Positions 33,461 through 41,114 of a stretch of DNA of 64,000 nucleotides are shown here, piece by piece. Source of the stretch: Candidatus Bipolaricaulota bacterium (lineage in GTDB: Bacteria; Bipolaricaulota; Bipolaricaulia; RBG-16-55-9; DRXL01); the NCBI GenBank assembly GCA_938091745.1, contig CALLJK010000009.1:30844-94843 (forward strand). The letters are read 5' to 3'. The notes below the pieces were generated by a model, which saw only the letters and a list, made by a program, of their open reading frames with translations, did not search any database and was not told where the DNA came from. Every line of letters starts with the position of its first letter. Positions within the stretch are counted from its first letter, which is position 1. The position numbers were made by a program, and so were the translations under genes.

Positions 33461-33520
33461 TAGTTTATCACACACTCTGGGCTTTCTCCAGCCGCGAGCG
33501 CACCAGCGCTACTACTGTCT
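33461..33520 (-). repeat. Degenerate copy (R2) of the methylase gene 3' end
   Basis: On the minus strand this reads TVVALVRSRLEKAQSV and stop, followed by the same TAAAC sequence as at the true methylase end. It begins two bases after the VapC-type toxin stop (33522-33524). Confidence 0.75.
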
Positions 33521-33521
33521 T

Positions 33522-33917
33522 CTATGGCTTCAGCAGCCGCACGAACCCCTCTTGCTCGAAATGGCGATCGGTAGTCAGTGCTTCGGTGATGCCACGAGCG
33601 CGCATGAGCACAAAACTGACTGCATCACACAGGGAATAGGTCCTGTCCGGCCGTGCCCGCAACAATGCCAACGCTGAGCGATGTAAATCCTCATCTACCC
33701 AAACAACTTCCACATGTGGGTTGTCCAGCAAGTCCGTTGCAAACGCTAAAACATCAACGATGTTTAAGCCACGCGCCCGACACAAGGGTATGAACTCAGC
33801 TAGGACGTAACTGTGTATCAGCCTTAAAGGAGTAGCCTTGAAAAACGTCACGGCATCCGAATGACGGACATCACTTGCATCGAAATAGCAGAGCAGTCCC
33901 GATGTATCAAGCAGCAT
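33522..33917 (-). CDS. vapC: PIN-domain toxin (VapC family)
   Basis: PIN-domain RNases of the VapC group cut tRNA or rRNA. The acidic metal-binding residues are visible: D4 (LLDTSGLLCYFD), E41 (YVLAEF), D98 (SLCDAVSF) and D116 (TTDRHF). The length of 131 is normal. The start overlaps the antitoxin stop by 1 bp. Downstream lies repeat R2. Confidence 0.88.
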   Translation of the reverse strand: MLLDTSGLLCYFDASDVRHSDAVTFFKATPLRLIHSYVLAEFIPLCRARGLNIVDVLAFATDLLDNPHVEVVWVDEDLHRSALALLRARPDRTYSLCDAVSFVLMRARGITEALTTDRHFEQEGFVRLLKP

Positions 33918-34198
33918 TAACTCCCCTCGTGCGTGCTCCCGTATTCAAGCGCTAAATCCGAGTCGATGCTGTCATTGTCAGCGGAACGAGGGTTACTGCT
34001 GCGTCCTTTGCCTGCGTGCTGCAGTAGACGCTTCCACGCTTCACGGGTTTCTTCCTCTGTTAACTTCCGACGCGGCTTAGGCCCGTATTTGACAAGAAAC
34101 TCAAGCACATATTGCTCAACCGTCCCTCCATACTTTTCCGCCATCTGCCGACATGCCTCGTAAACCTCATCAGACACTCTAACAGTCAAGGACTTCAT
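33917..34198 (-). CDS. vapB: Antitoxin of the VapC-type pair (ribbon-helix-helix-like)
   Basis: The 93-residue protein begins MKSLTVRVSDEVYEACRQMAEKYGGTVEQYVLEFL, a ribbon-helix-helix or CopG-like DNA-binding start. A charged toxin-binding tail follows that is likely disordered (SSNPRSADNDSIDSD). A GGAGTGG ribosome site precedes the ATG. It lies 26 bp after the end of the methylase gene, within the stacked repeat/TA architecture. Confidence 0.8.
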   Translation of the reverse strand: MKSLTVRVSDEVYEACRQMAEKYGGTVEQYVLEFLVKYGPKPRRKLTEEETREAWKRLLQHAGKGRSSNPRSADNDSIDSDLALEYGSTHEGS

Positions 34199-34224
34199 TG
34201 CTTTCCACTCCTTTTCTATGGCCT

Positions 34225-34285
34225 CAGTTTATCACACACTCCGTGCCCTCTCCAGCCGCGCCCGTACCAAATTCACCACCGCCTC
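34225..34285 (-). repeat. Parent copy (R3) of the triplicated gene end
   Basis: This is the true 3' end of the methylase gene, encoding AVVNLVRARLERARSV and stop, plus the few bases after it (TAAACTGAG). Copies R2 and R1 lie about 765 and 1370 bp further downstream, each separated by one toxin-antitoxin pair. Confidence 0.75.
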
Positions 34286-37200
34286 GTAGACCGCCTCGCG
34301 CTCGCCAGGCGTCAAACCCAACACGTCAAACACCACGTCGTCCAGGGCGCGACGGTCGGGCTGCTGCAATTCGAATTCAATCGGCCCAACATCCCGTTTA
34401 CGCAAGCGTGACAGAACCTCTTTCAATTCACCAAGCTTTAGAAGGAGCGTTGCTGGCCTGGGAACTGGAATTTGCCGGTACTCGATCGGATCAACCTTGA
34501 GCAATCCGCCACCTAGACTGCTTCTTCCCACAAGTTCAAGGTGTAGCCAAAAGTAAGCCGAATTCAAAACTGCCCAAAAAGGTAGTAAATCGTTCGCCTG
34601 CCCCAGCCGAAACTCCGTATAGCTATTGCTGCTAACTGCCTTTGCTTCGTTAATAGCGCAGAAGAAGATTGACCCCACGCCGCACGGAGCGAGCAGCTCG
34701 GCAGGCCTGCGTACTCTAAAGCGATACCACTCCTTCTTGCCTACAAACGTGTTCCTTGCGTTCAGTCCCATGCGCTCGCCATGCTCTATGTATCGTAACA
34801 CTCTAGTTCCTTTGAGTTCGCTCCGCTGTAAATCGACGCTCAGGAAGTAACGGTCGATGCAAGCCGACGTGATAACAAACTTGTTGAACCCCCGCGTCTT
34901 CATGAGGCCCTCATAAAGGAATTCGCGTTCGATACCGAATTTCCTGGCCGTCTCCTTTGGAACGTAAAAAAAGTCGTTTGCGCCTGTTGGCCGTCCTTCG
35001 TTTACCTCGGCGATGTCGCCCAGGCGCACGAGCTTGCCTTTGCCCTTTTCGAGGATGGTGAAGAAGATCTCCGGTGCGCGCAGGTATTTCCCGCCCCATT
35101 TGTTGGCTTCATAGCGTTTCTCGACTTTCACCAGCGGCCCGCTCAGCTTTCGCTTGCGCTTGGGATGCTCCTCGGCCTCTTCGCCCTCAGGCTCTTCGCT
35201 GACTAAGCCCTCTTCGTATAGCTCCTGCTGGCTCTTGGCGACCACCCGGAAGTGCGACGCTCTATGCCTTTCTGCAACAGATTCGATCTCTTTAAAGACC
35301 GAAGCAGACAGCACCTCTTCAAAGGGGGCCTTGAACATCACAAACCGCGCGGTCTTATTCAGCCCATCAGAACGCTTGTCATCCGGCGGCCCCAACAGCG
35401 CGATGATCGTGTTCACGTCGGCCTGCGCAAACGAGCGCTTCTTCTCGTTGTCCAAGATGAGCTTTACATGCCCGTGCTTGAGCAGAAACTCTTGCAGGTC
35501 GCGCCCGTAGCCCACATCAAGCCACGAGTTAGACGTGATGAAACAGAACGATCCCTGGTTATTGAGCAAAGAGAGCCCGTGCAGGTAGAAGTAGATATAG
35601 AGATCGCTCTTGCCGTCGGGCTTTCTCTTTCTGAAGAAGTGCGGCCAGATCTCGCACGCCGACTGCTGCAACTTGCTCTTGTACTCGGCTTTGAGGGTAC
35701 GCCACTCGGCGGGGCTGAAGTCCTGCTCGCGCAACAGCGGCGGAGCGATCTTCTCTTGGCGCACATATGGAGGATTGCCGATCACGATGTCAAAGCCCGC
35801 TTTGTCGCCCTCGAAGATCTCCACAAAGGCCACGTCCCAAATGAATGGCACGTCTTGCACACTTCTGAGAGCTGTGAGAGCTTGGTGGATACGCTCAAGC
35901 TGTGCTTGGAGTTCGTCCCGCTGGTGCTTCCACTCCTGCACACGCAGCTCAAGCTTTGCGTCTTCAATGTCTATGCCTTCAAGAGTTTTGAGCTTTGATG
36001 GGTGCTCGATGCGTCGGTTGAGCACTACGATCTCGTTTTGGAGAGCGTGTGCCTTGCTCTCTAAAATCTCGCGGAAGAGCTGATACTCCGCGTGCTTCAG
36101 TTCGCCCTCGGAGCGATACGCCGAAGGGTCGTCAGGATCGGCCCGGTAGAACTTGAGCTTTTCGGCCTTGAGCCGGGTGAGCTTGCCCTTGAGCGCGTTA
36201 GGGATGTCGAGATGCCTGCGATGAAGCGCAAAGTTGATCCCGGCTAGCTCTTGCACAAGGCTGTCGCCGGGGCGGACTTTGAACGAGAGATTCGGTAAGA
36301 GCGGGCGAAACTTCAGCTCGGCGGGCTTAAGCTCCGTCTCGATAACGAGTTGCAGCCACAGCCGTAATTCTGCAACGTGCACGGCCCAGGGCATGACGTC
36401 CACACCATAGAGTTGCTCACCGATAATCCGCCGACGACGCTCATAGGGCGTCTCCTCAAAGCCCAACTGCTGATTGGCTCTGGCTTGCAGATCGTCGAGC
36501 ACGAGGAGCATTCCCACGAGAAACGATCCTGACCCACACGCCGGATCGCAGATTGTGACATTGCGCAGAAGGGCATTGAGCGTGGGCCAGAGGTTCTGCT
36601 GCGCGATCGCCTCGTCGGCTTGATTCTTCTCTTCCGGCTCATAGGCGAAGACGAGATCATAAAGCAACGGCTTATAGGCTTCACCGAGCTGATTGGCCAG
36701 CCAGTCAACCAAGCTCAGACGGCACATCAGGTCAATCTCGACTCTGGGCGTGTAAAAGATGCCCGCCGTGCCGCGGAGATCCTCTTCGGTGAGCCCCTCC
36801 GATGTGATGTTGATGAGGCTTTCGTAGACCTTGCCGATCATTTCCGGGTCAACGGCGACTTCCTGATCGAGCGGGGTGTTCTCAGAGATCGTGAAGTTAT
36901 ATCGCTCAAAAAAGCCTGGCGTCGTGCCGTCGAAGCGATCAAAGAGCATTTCGAAGATGCTATCGGGCAGCTCGACGGAATATTTCTCATCGAGTTCGTT
37001 GCGGGTAAAGAGTCCACCGTTGAGAAAGGGAGCCAGTTGGAGCGCGGCGTTCAACTCCTTCGGCAGATACGGCTTGGGCGAGAATCTGTTATTGAATGCT
37101 TCAAAGAAGAGCACGCCCAGCCAGCGCTTGAAGAAAGCATCTTTCTCGCCGGAGGCACGATAGGCATCCCAGAAGCTCTTGATGAACCGACGATTATCTC

Positions 37201-37942
37201 CCAGCCAGTAGCGGCCATCGGGCGTGCTCTTGCGCTGGATGAAGTAGAGGAACATCAGGCGATTGAGCAATTGCAGCGCGTAATCGTGCGCCCAAACTTT
37301 GTCGTGCGTTTGTTGATAGAGCTGGCTCTGCATCGCGGTGAAGACGCTTTCGTAATCGCGGAAGAACGCCTCGGTGACGGCTTGGACATCGAAGGCGGAG
37401 CGCCACTGCTCCAGCCAGCGGTGCGCATTGCTTGGGTCGTCGGGGTAGCGCAAATTCTCTAAGTTATACTCGCACAGCGTATGGATGGCAGTATCGCCTC
37501 TCTCCCAGCCGAAGGTCGTGAGCACGGCGCGCTGGGCCTTCTCGCCGCGAAAGTGCGCAAAGGTGAAGCGATCATAGTTGCTCGTCATGCAGATGAAGAG
37601 CAGATTTTCTATATCCCATGTCGGCTGGTCAGCTTGACGACGCTTCGAGACAAGACCGCGCAGGGTCTGCCGCAGTGTTGTAATAGAGATGCGCGGCTGG
37701 TCGAAGATCACGAAAAAGATACCCCACGGCTGAGACTCATCAAATTTGCGCAACTGATAGACCCTGCCGTCCTTGAGGCGCTGGGCCGCAGACTCGCTCA
37801 CGCGAAGCTCGTTGGCGTGCCACTCGAAAGTCAGCTCGCTCCACTCCGAGCGGTCAGGCAGGGGCCAGCCCAGCTCATCACGCAGGAGCGCTAGTAAAGA
37901 AGAGAAATCATGCGCGGCGTGAATCGCGGATTCAAGAGACAT
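34232..37942 (-). CDS. Large Eco57I-like DNA methylase/restriction protein
   Basis: The 1236-residue protein carries the N6-adenine methylase motifs DPACGSGSF (about 465-473, AdoMet binding) and NPPYVRQE (about 720-727, catalysis). About 400 N-terminal residues of unrecognised function come first, and a C-terminal half with TaqI/Eco57I-like target-recognition features (LGDIAEVNEGRPTG) ends it. A long insert with coiled-coil character lies between motifs I and IV (about 580-690). No PD-(D/E)XK motif is evident, so cutting may depend on the upstream helicase-PLD protein. ATG at 37942 follows GAGGAGG; the longer frame starts with TTG. The gene lies 79 bp downstream of the helicase gene. Confidence 0.87.
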   Translation of the reverse strand: MSLESAIHAAHDFSSLLALLRDELGWPLPDRSEWSELTFEWHANELRVSESAAQRLKDGRVYQLRKFDESQPWGIFFVIFDQPRISITTLRQTLRGLVSKRRQADQPTWDIENLLFICMTSNYDRFTFAHFRGEKAQRAVLTTFGWERGDTAIHTLCEYNLENLRYPDDPSNAHRWLEQWRSAFDVQAVTEAFFRDYESVFTAMQSQLYQQTHDKVWAHDYALQLLNRLMFLYFIQRKSTPDGRYWLGDNRRFIKSFWDAYRASGEKDAFFKRWLGVLFFEAFNNRFSPKPYLPKELNAALQLAPFLNGGLFTRNELDEKYSVELPDSIFEMLFDRFDGTTPGFFERYNFTISENTPLDQEVAVDPEMIGKVYESLINITSEGLTEEDLRGTAGIFYTPRVEIDLMCRLSLVDWLANQLGEAYKPLLYDLVFAYEPEEKNQADEAIAQQNLWPTLNALLRNVTICDPACGSGSFLVGMLLVLDDLQARANQQLGFEETPYERRRRIIGEQLYGVDVMPWAVHVAELRLWLQLVIETELKPAELKFRPLLPNLSFKVRPGDSLVQELAGINFALHRRHLDIPNALKGKLTRLKAEKLKFYRADPDDPSAYRSEGELKHAEYQLFREILESKAHALQNEIVVLNRRIEHPSKLKTLEGIDIEDAKLELRVQEWKHQRDELQAQLERIHQALTALRSVQDVPFIWDVAFVEIFEGDKAGFDIVIGNPPYVRQEKIAPPLLREQDFSPAEWRTLKAEYKSKLQQSACEIWPHFFRKRKPDGKSDLYIYFYLHGLSLLNNQGSFCFITSNSWLDVGYGRDLQEFLLKHGHVKLILDNEKKRSFAQADVNTIIALLGPPDDKRSDGLNKTARFVMFKAPFEEVLSASVFKEIESVAERHRASHFRVVAKSQQELYEEGLVSEEPEGEEAEEHPKRKRKLSGPLVKVEKRYEANKWGGKYLRAPEIFFTILEKGKGKLVRLGDIAEVNEGRPTGANDFFYVPKETARKFGIEREFLYEGLMKTRGFNKFVITSACIDRYFLSVDLQRSELKGTRVLRYIEHGERMGLNARNTFVGKKEWYRFRVRRPAELLAPCGVGSIFFCAINEAKAVSSNSYTEFRLGQANDLLPFWAVLNSAYFWLHLELVGRSSLGGGLLKVDPIEYRQIPVPRPATLLLKLGELKEVLSRLRKRDVGPIEFELQQPDRRALDDVVFDVLGLTPGEREAVYEAVVNLVRARLERARSV

Positions 37943-38021
37943 CTGCGCAATCCTCCTCTGCCGGGAAATCTCCAATCAAGCAATCTGTCTCCTCATCCAA
38001 GGGACGGAACTCTCGCTCCGC

Positions 38022-41000
38022 TCAGCACACCTCCATCCAGCAGACAAGGGTGGGCTTCACGCCCATCGGGGCTTGCAAAGCTCGTAAGTATCGAGCGACT
38101 GGGCCGCGCTCGATCTCTTCACGCCAGCTCTTGAGATCGCTCGCCGAAGCGCGCACGACGCGCGGCGTCTCCGGTCGAGAACGAATCGCTGCCGCGATCT
38201 CCTCAAGACGATCCGACTCCCAAATCTCCCCCGTTTCTGCTACTCGGAAGTACCACCGAATCTCCCCGAGTGATGACTCTTTCTCGCTCCCTGTCCCCTT
38301 GGGAATGATTGGGAAACGATAGCAGCAGAACAGCCCTCGGATGCCCTTTGGCTCAGCTTGCTTGCCGCTGAAGATGCGCTTAGGGTACGACGGGAGTCTC
38401 TCAAATAGCCCTGGATGCTCGCGCTTGAGGCGCTCCAGCTCCAGATGGAGTTCTTCTTCAATGCTACGCTGTCCTTCGTATTTTTCGTTGAAGAGCCGCA
38501 ATGCCTCAAACTCGTCCTCTGGGGTGAGCACCGGCGCTTCGATCCCCAGCGTCTTGCTAATGCGCAGCAGCTTCCCCGTGACGCGGCGATACAGTCCTAA
38601 CAGCTCATCAAGCTCATCAGGGGGCAAGAAGTTGTACACGTGCACCGTCACAGGCTGAGGACGCCCCAGACGTCTTTCGATCTCCGGGTTCAAGCGGCGA
38701 TCCACGCGCCCGATGCGCTGCATCAGCCGCACGGGGTTCCAGTGCAAATCATAGTTGATAATGAGACGCGCATCTTGTAAGTTCAGTCCCTCGGAGAGCA
38801 CATCAGTGCTGATGAGGATGCGAATTTGATCATTAATGTATAGGGAGAGTTCCCTCTCGTCGCAATTGTAGTAGGGGGAGAAGCGCTTGATCACAGCCTC
38901 GCGATTGATCTTTCTGGTGCTGTCCAGCTCTTCGACATGAGTGAGGCCGCGCGCTTGGAGTTCTCTCCACAAGTAGCGCGCCGTGTCGCGGAACTCTGTG
39001 AAGATCACGACCTTCTCGCGTTTCAATAACGGGTCTTCCGTGAGCACCCTCAATAATTGAGCGAGCTTGTCATCACTCTGCGGCGAAAGATATCGATAGA
39101 CGCTGCTAAGCATATCTGCCAACAACGTCATGTCCGACTCAATAGCAGTGAGCAGCGCGTCGAGATTGTACTCGTCTGGAGCAGCAGGGAGCTGGGCTAC
39201 GACGATGTCGTCAAGCTCGTCCCCTTCCTCTTCTTCGCTGTCAGGTTCGTCAAGAGCACGGCGCTCCTGGTAATGCTCCTGGATGGCCTCCCAAATGCGT
39301 GCATTCTGCGTTTGCCAAGCGTTCCATCGCTGTAGAGCATAGTGCTCTACGAAAGCAGCCATCTTACACAAGAGATCTTCTAAGCTGGCCTCGAAGGCTT
39401 TATACGAGCTTTCCAAGCGCTTGAGCAAGAGCGTGCGAATGAGGCCGATCACTTGTCTATCACGATTGAGCAGCTGTTCGTCGGGTCTGCCTTTGCGGAA
39501 GCGCTCAGGATTGTAGATGGCGAGAGTCAGCAATGGGGCATCGCGGTCGAAGGCGGCACGCAGCTCATCATAGAGGCCGGCGTAGACTTTCTTGAGGGAG
39601 TATCCGATAACTCTGGGCTTTTCGCGCTTTGGAAAGACTGGGGTGTTGCTATTTTGTGATTCTGTCTCTCTCACGTAAGAGCGACTCCGCTGGATGACCA
39701 CAGCCTTCAGGAGCTGATCCGTGCGGAGCAGATCGGCGGCAGCAGTGACGACATCAGGGCTTGCTTCTGTACCAGGGAAAGCTCCCTCAAGGCGTCTCTC
39801 AGCTTCGCTGAAGTAGCGGCTCAGGTTTTGGATACCTAATGCCTGAAAGTATGCGGGATCATCGCAGGTGATGTAATTGATCAGATAATACAGATCGCGC
39901 AGGGAGTTATTGATCGGCGTGGCCGTGAGGAAATACAAGAGCTTTTTTGTCCCGCCCGTACAGAGCGCTCGCAGGGCTCTGCTCCGATTTGCTGAGGGCG
40001 TGCGAAAATGATGAGCTTCATCAACTAGGATGACTTTGCAATAATCTCGATAGAAATCAAGTTCTTCTTGAGGGATTGTGCCTTCTCGTCCAAAGTCGGT
40101 GTGATTATAGACATGTAAATTTGCCTTGCAGGCTACGGGATACTGACGACGTAGATGGCGATCAATAGCGCTCTCCCAGACGCTCTCCCTGGCAGATTTG
40201 GGCACGATTAAGAGAATGCGATCTCCTCTCTTGAGATGGTATTCCAGGAGCATGAGCCCGATAAACGTCTTCCCCAGACCGACCCCATCGCAAAGCAGCG
40301 CACCGCCCCATCGTTCCGCGATGTTCAAAGCCGCACGATAACCGTCTTGTTGATATTTGCTGAGAAGCGGGTAGATCACCGATTCGTGCTCCTCCCAATG
40401 GGTGACAGGCTTCTCCCGCCCTAAAAAGTATTCATAGAGCGCCTTGGCCCATATCTCGAAAGGCGTGAAGAGCTGCAGATGGCGCTCGATGACCTTGAGG
40501 ACTTCGTCGTTGACTTCCTTGGCTGCTCGCCAAGCTTCCTCGAACCATTCCCAGAGGGCTTGCAACTGGTGTTGTTCACTGGTCAGCAAGTTCAGCTCGA
40601 TGTTGGATGTCAACCCTGACGCAGTGAGATTGCTTGAGCCAACAAGCCCGAAGTTGACCAACTGCGGCGGTCGAGTGCGCATGAGATAGCACTTTGCATG
40701 GAATTTCGAGCGATCGTAGACCCTCACTTGGATTTGCTTCTGCTTCAAGGCCTGCCGCACTCGATCCAGGCCAGTTAATGTGTCGTCCTGTTCTTTATGC
40801 GTCTCGAGGCTTATCTCGGAAGCTTTGTTCAGTTCTTCGAGAAGCACTTGACGCGTGCGTCTTGTCGTCTCATCACCCATAAGAATGCGAATGCCGTCTA
40901 TACTGTACCAAGCTTCGCCTAACGCTAGAAGCGAGCTGACTTCAAAGTACCCTGTGGCAATATCAAGATACGCTGTCTCAGGGAGAATGCGCGACAGCAC

Positions 41001-41057
41001 CTGGAGTACTGTTAGCTCTCCAGTGTTGTCTACGATTGTTGGCACTTTCTCACTCAT
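38022..41057 (-). CDS. SNF2-type helicase with N-terminal phospholipase-D nuclease domain
   Basis: The 1011-residue protein starts with a PLD-like domain bearing the HxK motif FHAKCYL (about 119-125) and GSSNLTASG (about 144-152); one HKD motif per chain implies a dimeric nuclease. The helicase follows: Walker A CDGVGLGKT (about 254-262), DEAH (about 342), TATPINN (motif III), and motif VI QRIGRVDR (about 780-787). A charged insert with acidic run PDSEEEEGDELDD lies between the RecA halves. Together with the methylase it forms a compact restriction/defence pair resembling reduced DISARM or helicase-PLD systems. The ATG lacks a clear ribosome site; a TATAAT lies about 25 bases upstream. Confidence 0.9.
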   Translation of the reverse strand: MSEKVPTIVDNTGELTVLQVLSRILPETAYLDIATGYFEVSSLLALGEAWYSIDGIRILMGDETTRRTRQVLLEELNKASEISLETHKEQDDTLTGLDRVRQALKQKQIQVRVYDRSKFHAKCYLMRTRPPQLVNFGLVGSSNLTASGLTSNIELNLLTSEQHQLQALWEWFEEAWRAAKEVNDEVLKVIERHLQLFTPFEIWAKALYEYFLGREKPVTHWEEHESVIYPLLSKYQQDGYRAALNIAERWGGALLCDGVGLGKTFIGLMLLEYHLKRGDRILLIVPKSARESVWESAIDRHLRRQYPVACKANLHVYNHTDFGREGTIPQEELDFYRDYCKVILVDEAHHFRTPSANRSRALRALCTGGTKKLLYFLTATPINNSLRDLYYLINYITCDDPAYFQALGIQNLSRYFSEAERRLEGAFPGTEASPDVVTAAADLLRTDQLLKAVVIQRSRSYVRETESQNSNTPVFPKREKPRVIGYSLKKVYAGLYDELRAAFDRDAPLLTLAIYNPERFRKGRPDEQLLNRDRQVIGLIRTLLLKRLESSYKAFEASLEDLLCKMAAFVEHYALQRWNAWQTQNARIWEAIQEHYQERRALDEPDSEEEEGDELDDIVVAQLPAAPDEYNLDALLTAIESDMTLLADMLSSVYRYLSPQSDDKLAQLLRVLTEDPLLKREKVVIFTEFRDTARYLWRELQARGLTHVEELDSTRKINREAVIKRFSPYYNCDERELSLYINDQIRILISTDVLSEGLNLQDARLIINYDLHWNPVRLMQRIGRVDRRLNPEIERRLGRPQPVTVHVYNFLPPDELDELLGLYRRVTGKLLRISKTLGIEAPVLTPEDEFEALRLFNEKYEGQRSIEEELHLELERLKREHPGLFERLPSYPKRIFSGKQAEPKGIRGLFCCYRFPIIPKGTGSEKESSLGEIRWYFRVAETGEIWESDRLEEIAAAIRSRPETPRVVRASASDLKSWREEIERGPVARYLRALQAPMGVKPTLVCWMEVC

Positions 41058-41114
41058 GGTTAAGCTATTTTTATCATTATATTACGAGATATGCAAGGGC
41101 GGGGACGATATACA

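Noticed and set aside
36620..37462. A 280-codon plus-strand frame inside the methylase gene
   Set aside because: It lies wholly antisense to a strongly supported methylase and mirrors its codon pattern. No independent start signal or family features were seen.
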